Made by a program: the position numbers and the translations under genes. 64,000 bases of DNA from Argyresthia goedartella (taxonomy: Eukaryota > Arthropoda > Insecta > Lepidoptera > Argyresthiidae). The notes under the pieces were generated by a model. The model worked only from the letters and a program-made list of their open reading frames with translations. It was not told the DNA's origin and made no database searches. The first letter of the stretch is position 1, and each line of letters starts with the position of its first letter. Of the stretch, positions 60,101 to 64,000 are shown in pieces. Where the stretch lies: assembly GCA_949825045.1 (NCBI GenBank), contig OX463829.1, positions 22,166,715 to 22,230,714 of the forward strand, read 5' to 3'.

Positions 60101-62301
60101 GATCAGAAAACGACGAAAAAATCGGTCAAGTGCGGGTTACACTTGCTCACGAAGGCTCTCGTAACATCGTACAAGAAAACATAAGCACTGAAAATAATAA
60201 AACAAAAACAAAATATTACTAGTGGCTCTGTGAGCTGTAGAGCTCGCGAGTGATACTTTCTTAACACATACAAACTTATGAATCCACCTGGTTACGTAGA
60301 TGGTGTGGGAAAGAAGGCGCGGAGCACCAATAACATTGTAAACAAAATTTTGCGGTCTTAAACCCAACCTATGCACTTTTCACTAAAATGACATAGCCTG
60401 TTACTCTCAGTCTCTACAAATCCAACGACACCTAATTTGTTAAAATCCGTCAAGCTGTTTGGTCTGTAGTTGTTTAAAAAATATATAACAAACCCTTATT
60501 ACTCCGCCATTTTGAAAAAAAACAAAAATGAATCGTAAAAAATAACTTTTAATTTTTATTTATTTATTTATTTAATGACATATTAAAAATAACAGAGTTA
60601 CATACTTGAACACCACTTAAACCACTGAGGTTTGTGTGTGGTGCTATCTACTCATTATCAGTATTTATTGCTATATCTTAATTAAAATAATCTATATTCA
60701 ATTAAAAAGTTCAAAAAAGAGTGTGCAGTTCTCAAGTAGTATTCAATTTTGAGAGAATTAATAATATTAATATAATATAATAATTTTAATATTTGTCTGC
60801 ATAATCGAGTTCCTGATTTGTGTAGGTAGGTTATTGATTAAGCGCGGAATCATGTAGGAGCTCGTTCGCTCACCGTAGGTATTTAATTATATAGGATAAC
60901 ATCCGGATATACGGAAGCATTTTCCCAATGCCTATGCCCAATCCTCTCGCTCGGTTAATTATGTCCAAACGTGGAACTCATAACTTAAAGATTGTGACTA
61001 AAACAACGTTGTGAGATGAATCGCGAAATCGACGACAATATTTCAATGATGATATGATTTGTTATATCGCGGGGGGTGTTACAACACGGCTCTCCTTTAA
61101 GTTATAACCTCTTGTGTAGTTCATTTGTTGCTGTAGCCGCATAAGAAATACATACACCAGACAGAGCCCGCTGACTGGCAGACAGACAGACGGACGGACG
61201 GACGGACTTACGCACATCGACAAGCTTTGCAAGAAGATAGAAAGTGCGTGCTTCGCCCTTAGACGTCTGGCCTGGAGCGTCCAACAAAACACTATATTGT
61301 TTGGGAGTCCTGAAACCCTATAGAAGTGGGCGTTTATGAAAAGTGGTCATCAGTCCAATGTTTCGCGGCACTGGGAACAAGAAAATGGAAACCACACCTA
61401 TAGAAAAAGCTTAATTCGTCATTCTAATTCAAAGCCTTGCAGGATTAGAATGACGACTTAAGACAACCCTGTCTCAGCGTACTCGACAGTTTCATCTGAG
61501 CCAGTCTTGTCTCTCGAAGACTGGCTAATAATACAAGAGGTTCAGGGAGACTGGAAACTTAGTAGGGGGCTAGCCCATCGCCGCAACTAAGGAGACATGT
61601 ATGACACAAAAAAGAACACAGAAAATACAACAAGTTAGGCATCGCGAAATCAAATCGACAGCCAGCGTACTTAATTTATTTAATAAATCGCACGCTATTG
61701 TATAATGTTAGTCCGATAGTACACTTTGTGGCCGTTATAACGGTGATGGAAAACATTGTGAGGAAACCTTCATATCTCCTTAGCTGCGGCGATGGGCTAG
61801 CCCCGTCACGCAAAAAGGAGTAGTAAAACCTGGCTAAACGAGGGCGCATCTGTGCCTCTGCCACCCCGTATGGGAAAAGGCGTGATGTGTATGTTAAATC
61901 TTAAAGTTAAGGATAAAATGTATGAGGAAATAAGCACCTGGAAAATTATTATATCTGTAAAACAAGTATATGAAAAATACGGATTGAGAAAATAAATGCT
62001 TAGGAAAATATGTCTGGCAAAAAGAAACAGAAGAAATTAAATCGTATAGACTTGTACACTCCCTTTATGATGGAGTTGTCAGAGCATAGTGTTGACTCGT
62101 CTTACGTCCACTTCCCCGCTGATATGAAGTGGTTCGCGCGCTCCCTCAGCTGCTAGACCGCGCGCTGGCGGACCCCGAGCAGAGCCAGTACTGGGACGCG
62201 GCGACGCTGCAGCGCTTCCGCGGCTGCGGCGGCGTGCGCATCGAGGACGACGTGCTGATCACAGAGAGCGGCGTCGAGAACCTCACCTTTGTTCCGAGGA
62301 C
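18273..62301 (+). CDS. PEPD: Xaa-Pro dipeptidase (prolidase), 12 of probably 13 exons
   Basis: Cytosolic metallopeptidase (family M24B) that hydrolyses dipeptides with C-terminal Pro or Hyp. Coding exons: 18273-18446, 29058-29249, 30422-30469, 31188-31249, 34744-34788, 35748-35823, 36979-37068, 39075-39178, 43223-43357, 53208-53322, 57625-57819 and 62150-62301, all with AG/GT borders and matching phases, giving about 462 residues. The N-terminal creatinase-like domain covers residues 1 to about 180. The pita-bread catalytic domain has metal ligands D267 and D278 (FDMGG...ADIT), H361 (HGLGH), E404 (TVEPG) and E444 (RIEDD). HYGHA (exon 8) is also conserved. No signal peptide. The human enzyme is 493 residues, so about 20-25 C-terminal residues are missing. 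They are probably in an exon beyond the window, though an in-frame TGA at 62303-62305 overlaps the last donor. Introns reach 10.6 kb because of transposons. Confidence 0.95.
18447..19049. other. Start of PEPD intron 1, no gene recognised
   Basis: AT-rich, no frame of note. The last bases ('cccatacggggtggcgaggcac', about 18978) resemble the SINE-like tail seen reversed at 31100 and 38860. Confidence 0.4.
19050..19440 (+). repeat. Composite inverted SINE-like repeat, copy 1
   Basis: The left part reads 'gggggctaacccattgccgcagctaagga', the reverse complement of the SINE tail. The right part reads 'gatggaaaacattgtgagga', then 'gtcacgcaaaatgga', the same tail in forward sense. After that come 'gcacctggaaaattattatatc' and 'gtctggaaaaaagaaacaaaagaaatta'. 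The same unusual order recurs at 61560-62043, so this is one composite family and not a chance pair. Confidence 0.65.
20302..22250 (-). pseudogene. hAT transposase with BED finger, single frameshift
   Basis: Starts at ATG 22250 and ends at 20302, about 649 codons. An N-terminal BED zinc finger (C25, C28, H50, H55) binds DNA. The catalytic region includes ATTDIWT (about residue 195) and [11 protein letters not shown]. The C-terminal dimerisation region has TSVPSEQLF and [12 protein letters not shown]. The only break found is a frame change at a run of six T (21367-21372, minus-strand AAAAAA). That is the kind of place where an assembly or sequencing indel is common, so the gene may be intact in life. 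Marked pseudogene only for that reason. It would excise and reinsert the element with 8-bp duplications. Confidence 0.85.
22873..22954. repeat. 24-bp tandem array inside the hAT element
   Basis: Units at 22873-22896, 22897-22920 and 22921-22944 start 'ggtggcacccaccacccg', plus a partial fourth. 'ggtgg' and 'ccacc' within each unit can pair. It lies between the transposase start and the right terminus. No function can be read. Confidence 0.85.
24143..24291 (+). mobile_element. Short LINE 3'-tail insertion with 5-bp duplication
   Basis: A 149-bp insertion contains the 'ttggtttgctggaagaaatc' stem-loop and 'gtgtgtgcaataaagaattatg' end seen at 236-370. Flanked by AAGTC (24138-24142 and 24292-24296). 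The neighbouring LINE copy lacks it at the same position, confirming insertion. Confidence 0.75.
24408..27780 (-). pseudogene. LINE family A copy with endonuclease and reverse transcriptase remnants
   Basis: Longest copy of family A, about 3.4 kb, minus strand. From 5' to 3': an ORF1-like or leader piece (27780-27560); an APE-type endonuclease (about 27440-26850) with [21 protein letters not shown] and SDHSGQ; a linker (26823-26533); a reverse transcriptase (26008-25249) with [33 protein letters not shown] and [11 protein letters not shown] (catalytic FADD); then [20 protein letters not shown] (25099) and a 3' UTR. Stops and frameshifts break every domain. It is a non-LTR element of the Jockey/CR1 group that copies its RNA into nicked DNA; this copy is inactive. 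Confidence 0.85.
27781..29057. other. Rest of PEPD intron 1
   Basis: Repeat-derived words ('tatgggagctgccatttttag', about 27989; 'gacagacatgacgaaactataagggtt', about 28507) but no coding frame. Contains the SINE-like repeat at 28660-28860 and a (cata)n stretch at 28268-28300. Confidence 0.4.
28660..28860. repeat. SINE-like repeat with 'gctggctcaatgcggg' core
   Basis: Starts 'tgtagcccattcacgctggc' and includes 'tagtacccgggacctacagc' and 'tgtcatccgaacacatacg'. It also has a 'ggattcgaatctgcg' word resembling a polymerase III B box. A second, internally expanded copy is at 59679-59950. Confidence 0.5.
29058..29249 (+). CDS. PEPD: PEPD exon 2 (residues 59-122)
   Basis: 64 codons, [16 protein letters not shown] through YVDE. 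Contains LFVPRLP and the WMGK segment of the N-terminal domain. Acceptor 'ttccag', donor 'gtgagt', phase 0 on both sides. Confidence 0.96.
29250..30421. other. PEPD intron 2, no element resolved
   Basis: 1,172 bp, AT-rich. A TA-rich palindromic stretch lies at 30110-30145. A GC-richer block at 30230-30330 has no frame I can assign. Confidence 0.4.
30422..30469 (+). CDS. PEPD: PEPD exon 3 (residues 123-138)
   Basis: A 48-bp micro-exon, [16 protein letters not shown], between 'atattttag' and 'gtaagt', phase 0. It fills the gap between YVDE and SGPNTDSG as in other prolidases. Confidence 0.9.
30884..31140 (+). repeat. tRNA-derived SINE-like element
   Basis: Contains 'ggcttcgaatccggtgctga' (B-box-like GGTTCGAATCC core), then 'atgttctaacggtgacggaa', 'acatcgtgaggaaacc', 'gtcacgcaaaatgga' and 'ccaccccgtatgagaaaag'. 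The same order is at 38660-38890. It ends about 50 bp before PEPD exon 4. Confidence 0.65.
31188..31249 (+). CDS. PEPD: PEPD exon 4
   Basis: 62 bp, [20 protein letters not shown] plus two bases of a split Glu codon. Matches the family's 'NTDSG' segment. Acceptor 'gttacag', donor 'gtgagt', phase 2. Confidence 0.93.
31250..34743. other. PEPD intron 4, mostly unassigned
   Basis: 31440-31960 looks like a decayed retrotransposon on the minus strand: a [13 protein letters not shown] stretch in a 100-codon frame, and 'tttatttatttattaatac' at its 3' end. A (GT)n run lies at about 32949-32968. A GC-rich stretch at 33880-33950 repeats 'cttcgcttcg'. A piece of the 6266-type repeat is at 34437-34490. 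Nothing else is recognised. Confidence 0.4.
34744..34788 (+). CDS. PEPD: PEPD exon 5
   Basis: 45-bp micro-exon, completing Glu then [14 protein letters not shown] and two bases of Leu. Acceptor 'attacag', donor 'gtaagt', phase 2 on both sides. It is small enough to be missed by automatic annotation. Confidence 0.9.
34789..36978. other. PEPD introns 5 and 6
   Basis: Intron 5 (34789-35747) shows nothing. Intron 6 (35824-36978) has a (TA)n run at 36147-36173. Between 36230 and 36680 a loosely repeated block carries the word 'aggggat' at about 36244, 36398, 36530 and 36666, roughly 130-155 bp apart and each preceded by a 'ttaaa' word. This indicates an old tandemly repeated element without a reading frame. 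Confidence 0.45.
35748..35823 (+). CDS. PEPD: PEPD exon 6 (to residue 199)
   Basis: 76 bp, completes Leu then [20 protein letters not shown] and DAHKQ. This is the linker helix into the catalytic domain (K-T-EI-V-RY in the family). Acceptor 'attgcag', donor 'gtatgg' (weaker than the others). Confidence 0.94.
36979..37068 (+). CDS. PEPD: PEPD exon 7 (residues 200-229)
   Basis: 30 codons, [19 protein letters not shown] through GGCRQ, phase 0. Matches 'K-G--EY--E--F---Y---G--R' of the catalytic-domain start. Acceptor 'attccag', donor 'gtgaac'. Confidence 0.94.
38125..38535 (+). repeat. Intact copy of the abundant lepidopteran repeat
   Basis: Starts 'ccggtcaagttcgagtctaa' and runs through 'cgcacgaagggttccgtacc', 'ttgttatagcggcaacagaa', a (cgga)n run at about 38460-38480 and a terminal 'gggtacggaaccctaac'. 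It serves as the empty-site reference for the solo LTR at 6414. In PEPD intron 7. The preceding intron sequence (37069-38124) has no recognised element. Confidence 0.75.
38660..38890 (+). repeat. SINE-like element, second copy
   Basis: Carries 'gatgttcttacggcgatggc', 'acatcgcgaggaaacc', 'gtcacgcaaaatggagtatt' and 'tgccaccccgtatgggaaa', matching 30884-31140 part for part, with a degraded promoter region ('cggcacgaatcccggtgc'). Confidence 0.65.
39075..39178 (+). CDS. PEPD: PEPD exon 8
   Basis: 104 bp, [20 protein letters not shown] through QEGEM plus two bases of Cys. Contains the conserved [14 protein letters not shown] substrate-pocket segment. Donor 'gtgcgt', phase 2. Confidence 0.96.
39179..39911. 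other. First part of PEPD intron 8, no gene recognised
   Basis: Moderately GC-rich 39275-39480 ('cctcctgtctctctgcaagg', 'cagccaacctcctgtg') looks repetitive within itself, but I cannot name it. Confidence 0.35.
39912..40536. mobile_element. MITE with long inverted repeats, Tc1/mariner-like
   Basis: About 625 bp with no coding sequence. The left end starts CAGGGTGTTTGGTGCATCGT after a TA. The right end is a near-exact reverse complement ('...ggcaaacgctgtaccaaaca', 'tcctg') with a TA one base beyond. The similarity continues inward for about 110-130 bp ('ggtccaaaaaaaaag' against 'tttttttgtggacc'). A perfect palindrome with 14-bp arms sits at 40199-40230. Mobilised, if at all, by a transposase encoded elsewhere. 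Confidence 0.8.
40537..41764. other. Middle of PEPD intron 8
   Basis: AT-rich up to 41050. A two-copy 51-bp direct repeat is at 41105-41206 (separate entry). At 41330-41450 the text ('ttcatttatttaattaatgaca', 'ggaacatcacttaaaccac') matches that near 60565-60625, so it is a LINE tail in minus orientation. 41480-41760 shows nothing I can assign. Confidence 0.4.
41105..41206. repeat. 51-bp tandem duplication
   Basis: Two identical 51-bp units starting 'gtgttgacaacaaaattaga' at 41105 and 41156, followed by a partial third. Each unit is 17 codons in an open plus-strand frame, but the frame has no other coding character, so I treat it as simple duplication. Confidence 0.9.
41765..42015 (+). pseudogene. 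LINE ORF2 C-terminal fragment
   Basis: The plus-strand frame ends [36 protein letters not shown], stop at 42012. This is the kind of C-terminus seen in R1/Jockey-type ORF2 proteins and is preceded by an Arg-rich run. A retrotransposon-like 3' UTR follows. No catalytic domain is left. Confidence 0.5.
42016..43222. other. End of PEPD intron 8
   Basis: AT-only tract (att/taa) at 42405-42540 followed by a (ctttt)-like run, (CTTT)n, at about 42541-42566. At about 42600-42680 a decayed SINE tail ('gggcgcaaaatgcag', 'gcctctgccacag'). The open frame 42228-42416 has no recognised domain and is probably chance. Confidence 0.45.
43223..43357 (+). CDS. PEPD: PEPD exon 9, first two metal ligands
   Basis: 135 bp, completes Cys264 then [20 protein letters not shown]. 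Asp267 and Asp278 are the first two metal ligands, 11 residues apart as in the human enzyme. Acceptor 'gtttcag', donor 'gtacgg', phase 2. Confidence 0.97.
43358..43995. other. Start of PEPD intron 9
   Basis: No gene recognised. At 43788-43865 'agggttccgtacctcaaaag' and 'gtgtccgtccgtccgc' resemble the end of a widespread lepidopteran repeat. Confidence 0.4.
43996..44440 (-). mobile_element. LINE 3' remnant with (AAATG)n end
   Basis: Read on the minus strand, a coding remnant ([20 protein letters not shown] at about 44300-44250) leads into a 3' UTR and ends in a TCATT-repeat tail (44003-44026 on the plus strand as aaatg repeats). Insertion ending in a short tandem repeat in place of poly(A) is known for several non-LTR families. 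Confidence 0.6.
44500..47560 (+). pseudogene. LINE with PHD-like and SGNH-like ORF1, endonuclease and partial reverse transcriptase
   Basis: ORF1 covers 44549-45743 with one frame change at about 44845. It has a PHD-finger remnant ([20 protein letters not shown], then WRCVPC), a coiled coil (44862-44990) and a segment resembling SGNH/GDSL esterases ([25 protein letters not shown]), as in CR1-type ORF1 proteins. ORF2 has an APE endonuclease (45790-46480: [35 protein letters not shown]) and the start of a reverse transcriptase (47302-47560: [37 protein letters not shown]). The catalytic YADD region and the 3' end are missing after about 47560. Frameshifts and stops make it non-functional. In PEPD intron 9, same strand as the gene. 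Confidence 0.8.
47561..48244. other. Unassigned block, part GC-rich
   Basis: 47561-47780 is an open but unrecognised continuation after the truncated reverse transcriptase. 47980-48245 is CpG-rich ('cgcgcagccgcgaat', 'ttcgcggcttcgtgtcgcg') with frames on both strands but no domain, probably a transposon leader or LTR piece. Confidence 0.35.
48559..51243 (-). mobile_element. Complete Transib transposon (RAG1-related)
   Basis: 2,685 bp. Ends are inverted repeats of 37 bp matching at 34 positions (48559-48595, 51207-51243). Both start CACACTGA, close to the CACAGTG heptamer of V(D)J recombination signals, which descend from such ends. Flanking 5-bp direct repeat AGTCG (48554-48558, 51244-51248), the length Transib makes. 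The element lies inside a LINE whose sequence reads through when the element and one AGTCG are removed. One transposase gene on the minus strand. Confidence 0.95.
48934..51016 (-). pseudogene. Transib transposase, two exons, one frameshift
   Basis: The likely start ATG at 51016 opens a 55-bp exon (51016-50962) ending at donor GTATGT. A 255-bp intron (50961-50707) ends in a T-run and CAG. Exon 2 begins at 50706 and restores a frame into [13 protein letters not shown]. Further on are a basic stretch ([14 protein letters not shown]), the core [11 protein letters not shown] (candidate first catalytic Asp, about residue 299), [22 protein letters not shown] (candidate second Asp) and [19 protein letters not shown], whose Glu matches the third catalytic residue of RAG1/Transib. 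The tail is acidic ([10 protein letters not shown]). A frameshift near 49615-49640 separates SQSHQG from RGEDDKLSV. Total about 600 codons. The enzyme makes hairpin-type breaks and 5-bp duplications. Confidence 0.88.
52271..53207. other. End of PEPD intron 9, with a tRNA-like SINE head
   Basis: At 52380-52430 the minus strand reads 'ggctctgccaaccatgcgag', then 'aggtcctgggttcgatccca', a T-arm-like stem (CCTGG/CCAGG) around a B box, so a tRNA-derived SINE in minus orientation. The rest shows no gene. The remaining bases of the intron have only short frames. Confidence 0.5.
53208..53322 (+). CDS. PEPD: PEPD exon 10
   Basis: 115 bp, completes Arg309 then [20 protein letters not shown] through EDMIK. 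Contains the KPGV-W-DMH segment. Acceptor 'tttccag', donor 'gtcagt', phase 0 at the end. The preceding intron 9 (9,850 bp) holds LINE and Transib insertions. Confidence 0.96.
53631..53671. repeat. Short hairpin, 11-bp perfect stem
   Basis: 'gtaacctctct' at 53631-53641 pairs with 'agagaggttac' at 53661-53671; CT/GA-rich bases extend the stem. In PEPD intron 10. Confidence 0.7.
53744..54240 (+). pseudogene. Jockey-type LINE ORF2 3' end
   Basis: The plus-strand frame has [18 protein letters not shown], then [20 protein letters not shown] and a Pro/Arg-rich end, stop TAG at 54068. '[11 protein letters not shown]' and 'VQN--LR---GAPWYVRN' are the usual C-terminal motifs of Jockey-clade ORF2. A short UTR ends in 'atgaagaagaagag' at about 54240. 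GC-rich and 5'-truncated, so a younger copy than its neighbours. Confidence 0.8.
54241..54559. other. No gene recognised (PEPD intron 10)
   Basis: AT-rich, then a GC-richer stretch at 54470-54560 with no motif. Confidence 0.4.
54829..56144. other. Spacer of the inverted pair, no gene recognised
   Basis: 54880-55060 is repetitive in 'ggcttg/gcttgcg' words. A 9-bp GC hairpin (ggtggccgc ... gcggccacc) lies at about 55274-55298. A 21-bp hairpin is at 55575-55622. 55684-55970 is CpG-rich and starts 'tgttacggcc' like the LTR end at 6692, but I cannot find its other end. Confidence 0.4.
55575..55622. repeat. Perfect 21-bp hairpin
   Basis: Left arm 55575-55595 ('taagaatttctttctctctg' and t) is the exact reverse complement of 55602-55622, with a 6-nt loop 'gcctct'. 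It contains no extra mismatches, unusual in AT-rich intron sequence. It could be the closed tip of a foldback element or a small-RNA precursor. Confidence 0.85.
56145..56555 (+). mobile_element. LINE family A 3' end, plus orientation
   Basis: Reads 'gctggtaaattaagttctgc', 'aagattacttaaatgacggg', 'aatctgtgggagtttctacg' and ends 'aaatatctacagtaataaag', then (attg)n at 56556-56572. Part of the internal coding remnant is deleted compared with the 24408 copy. The only family A copy in the window on the plus strand. Confidence 0.8.
56880..57055 (-). repeat. Partial copy of the 6266/38125 repeat
   Basis: 'acgtacatggagcgtgaaag', 'tagccgcaccaataactttg' and 'cgcgagtttgacttgcactt' follow the same order as 6785-6945. 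Truncated on the side holding the 'ggttccgtacc' end. Confidence 0.7.
57625..57819 (+). CDS. PEPD: PEPD exon 11, His and Glu ligands
   Basis: 65 codons, [20 protein letters not shown] through CYFID and K. His361 (HGLGH) and Glu404 (TVEPG) are metal ligands. Between GGY and GLR lies a Pro/Ala-rich loop ([11 protein letters not shown]), where the human protein has an acidic stretch of similar length. Strikingly GC-rich at third positions. Acceptor 'ttccgcag', donor 'gtgggc'. Confidence 0.96.
57880..58185 (+). repeat. Dispersed repeat, copy 1 (after exon 11)
   Basis: Starts 'tatgtacagttacatacact', includes 'gatgtgttcaggaaccgcat' and 'gcgttcgaaatttgaatgtc' and ends 'cgcagtaaagagggtttatg'. The same order is at 62770-63110 in direct orientation. 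No frame is kept between the copies, so it is not an exon. Lies 60 bp after exon 11. Confidence 0.8.
58186..58599. other. No gene recognised
   Basis: AT-rich with a (TA)n run at about 58470-58492. Confidence 0.5.
58600..59125 (-). pseudogene. LINE reverse transcriptase C-terminal remnant
   Basis: The minus strand from 59125 gives [18 protein letters not shown], then [20 protein letters not shown] and [13 protein letters not shown]. 'IE-IQKK-L--L' with 'R-- DL-FL' is the thumb-region pattern of Jockey/R1-type enzymes. Contains at least one stop. The polymerase core is absent. Confidence 0.7.
59126..61559. other. PEPD intron 11 with scattered repeats
   Basis: 59679-59950 is a second copy of the 28660-type SINE-like repeat with a 60-bp expansion. 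60270-60365 is a piece of the 6266-type repeat, minus. 60550-60920 is a LINE tail in minus orientation beginning with (ttta)n. 61185-61210 is a (ggac)n run. No gene is recognised; the frames at 59153-59407 and 59859-60164 look like chance. Confidence 0.4.
61560..62043 (+). repeat. Composite inverted SINE-like repeat, copy 2
   Basis: Order: 'agggggctagcccatcgccg', 'gcatcgcgaaatcaaatcga', 'aacggtgatggaaaacattg', 'gtcacgcaaaaaggagtag', 'gcacctggaaaattattata', 'ggcaaaaagaaacagaagaa'. Each step matches 19050-19440, with about 90 extra bases. The copy ends about 105 bp before exon 12. Confidence 0.65.
62150..62301 (+). CDS. PEPD: PEPD exon 12, last metal ligand
   Basis: 152 bp, [20 protein letters not shown] through FVPR plus two bases of Thr. 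Glu444 in [10 protein letters not shown] is the fifth metal ligand. Acceptor 'ctccctcag', donor 'gtgagt'. If the donor were not used, translation would stop after one more codon at TGA 62303. Confidence 0.95.
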
Positions 62302-62769
62302 GTGAGTAGCCGGGGCTTTTTATTCTTCTTTCCAACACTAATCTTAAGTACAGATAACGCAATGTTTCTTGACGTGTGAGCGAAGTGTTTCTACTCTCTC
62401 GGCCATGTATGCATCTATCTTCATGAGCCGCTACCCCATTCATTCAAGCGGCACTCGGCCGTCAAGAAACTTTGCGTCAGTGGTATAGTAGGAAAGTAAG
62501 GCAGTGGCGTAGCGGGGCTTTTCGCCGCCCGGGGCCGAAAGGAAATTCGCCGCCCCCTATTTTAATTATTAGTTATTTAAAGTTTGAAAAAAGCAAGAAA
62601 CCTACAGGAAGTTTATCTTTTAAAATGTCTAAGCGCTAGTAAAATACAACAATAAATAATAATACAAATTTTTATAGTAGTTTATGTGCCTGCTACATAA
62701 TGGAGGGCATTAATACTCGAGAGTTCGGCGAGTTTCATAATAATATCACTCGAGAGTTTTAATGCCTCA
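62302..62769. other. After exon 12, no gene recognised
   Basis: At about 62503 'cagtggcgtagcggggct' resembles the terminal word of a common lepidopteran DNA element, but I cannot find its partner. 62691-62776 has inverted 'acataatg...ggcattaat' and 'ttaatgcctcattatgta' arms, a small foldback. No final PEPD exon was found here. Confidence 0.45.
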
Positions 62770-63110
62770 TTATGTACAGTTACATACACTAGTTTATCTA
62801 CACATATATCATAAGCTCTCTTTGATGTGTTCAGGAACCGCACGTTCGACCGGCATTGTGGCATTGATCATTGCTCTGCAGTTGTTTAGCTTGTTCAATA
62901 GTACCAACTTCACAGACAAACTAGGGGCGGCACGCAGGTGGGCGTCGGCGTTCGAAATTTGAATGTCATAATTTGACAAATTTTTGTACATTATGGACAA
63001 AATGTATCAATATTCAGATAAGAAATGAGTATTTACCAAATAGTTTTACATTATGCTAGTCTTAACGTGCGGTTTTAGACGCAGTAAAGAGGGTTTATGA
63101 TACGTGTAGA
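62770..63110 (+). repeat. Dispersed repeat, copy 2 (after exon 12)
   Basis: Same order of words as 57880-58185 ('tatgtacagttacatacact' to 'cgcagtaaagagggtttatg'), with about 45 additional bases around 62975-63020. Confidence 0.8.
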
Positions 63111-64000
63111 TAAAAAAAATAATGAAAAGTAAAAAAAACATAAAAAAAAGCTTTTATTTTTATGCTCCAAAAAGAGGAAATTGAATCGAATTAATTAACA
63201 CCAATTAATTACATAACACACCTTATTATGACATAAAAGCTTGCTGCGAGATTTACTTATGTAGAAGTAGTTATCTATCTATTTTACAGAATGTGTTATT
63301 GAATTGATAGAAGATTCTCGTGATATTGAATTGACAGAAGATGTAAATCTTGCAGCAAGCTCTTTACTAAAAGTTTTTTTTATATTTTTAAATTTTATTT
63401 TAATATTCTGGGTACCATTGAAGGCGGGATTTGGAATTAATATTTTTTTCTTAAACATGCAATTAAATATTTTCATTGTTCCTTATCCGCCACCCCCTTT
63501 CGTATGCCGCCAGGGCCAATGCCCCCCCCCCCAGAGCCGTGCGCTATATACAGAGTGGTAAAAATGTGTTACCGTCAGAATGGCCGGTCACTAGTGTTTA
63601 TCCGTGAAATTGTGACCAATAATAATAATAATAATAATAATTTTATTTCAGATATCAAAGATCCATATTACATTAAAAGAAATCTACATCTAATTTAAAT
63701 AATAAAATCACACATACAAAAGGAAAATAATAATTACAAAACTAAAACATAAAATTATAACTCATGCAATTAAATTAAATTCCATAAAATAAAGTAAAAC
63801 AAAATGTCAGTAAATTTAATTTAAAAAAAAATGTCAAAAAATAAAATTAAAACCATTCAAATCAAATAAACATGTCAAGTGTATAAAATAATAAATGTTA
63901 AATGTCAATAAAAAAATTAATTGCATCAAACTATAAAATTAAGTCAAACCACATCTATTTAAAATAAGTTGGCTTATCTATGGCACGGCTCGACTTCCCA
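63111..64000. other. No gene recognised
   Basis: AT-rich. A C-run lies at 63521-63531, (AAT)n at 63618-63642. No splice-site-flanked frame matches the missing prolidase C-terminus. Confidence 0.45.

Noticed and set aside
63296..63380. Candidate final PEPD exon after 'attttacag'
   Set aside because: In the phase required by exon 12 the frame hits a stop within a few codons, and the sequence does not resemble the prolidase C-terminus.

Overview
The window looks like nuclear DNA of a moth or butterfly (Lepidoptera). It is AT-rich and intron-rich, and it is packed with interspersed repeats whose sequences I know from lepidopteran genomes. I see no rRNA, no convincing tRNA gene, no CRISPR array and no bacterial-type operon. 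Nearly all the protein-coding signal that is not transposon-derived belongs to one gene, a Xaa-Pro dipeptidase (prolidase, PEPD).

Left flank (1-18.2 kb): a P-element/THAP9-like transposase locus (808-4626) whose 5' part carries five copies of a 38-codon exon, four of them on an exact 200-bp exon+intron period. Next come a lepidopteran repeat split by a 279-bp solo LTR with 5-bp target duplications (6414-6692), an unidentified 103-codon reading frame (7898-8206), decayed non-LTR retrotransposons (9.99-10.8, 11.7-13.4 and 14.9-15.1 kb), two strong hairpin/foldback structures (13865-13971, 14643-14863) and a Tc1/mariner-superfamily element with perfect terminal inverted repeats (16277-17599) only about 0.7 kb upstream of the prolidase start codon.

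PEPD (18273-62301, + strand): twelve coding exons assemble with consensus GT/AG splice sites and compatible phases into about 462 residues. All five metal ligands of the family (D267, D278, H361, E404, E444) are present. The extreme C-terminus is either in an exon beyond the window or ends at an in-frame TGA overlapping the last donor site. The gene covers at least 44 kb because its introns are full of transposons.

Intron 1 (18447-29057) holds a three-level nest: a LINE interrupted by a short DNA element with 8-bp duplications, itself interrupted by a complete 3.4-kb hAT transposon with 8-bp duplications (19875-23299). A longer copy of the same LINE lies next to it. Intron 9 (43358-53207) holds a LINE with PHD-like and SGNH-like ORF1 segments, and another LINE copy interrupted by a complete 2.7-kb Transib (RAG1-related) transposon with RSS-heptamer-like ends (48559-51243). 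Intron 10 holds a pair of long inverted repeats, the right one ending 94 bp before exon 11. Introns 7, 8, 10 and 11 and the sequence after exon 12 carry SINE-like repeats, a MITE, LINE tails and duplicated segments.

Splice junctions and protein assignments are read by eye from motifs and reading frames. No database search or alignment was run.
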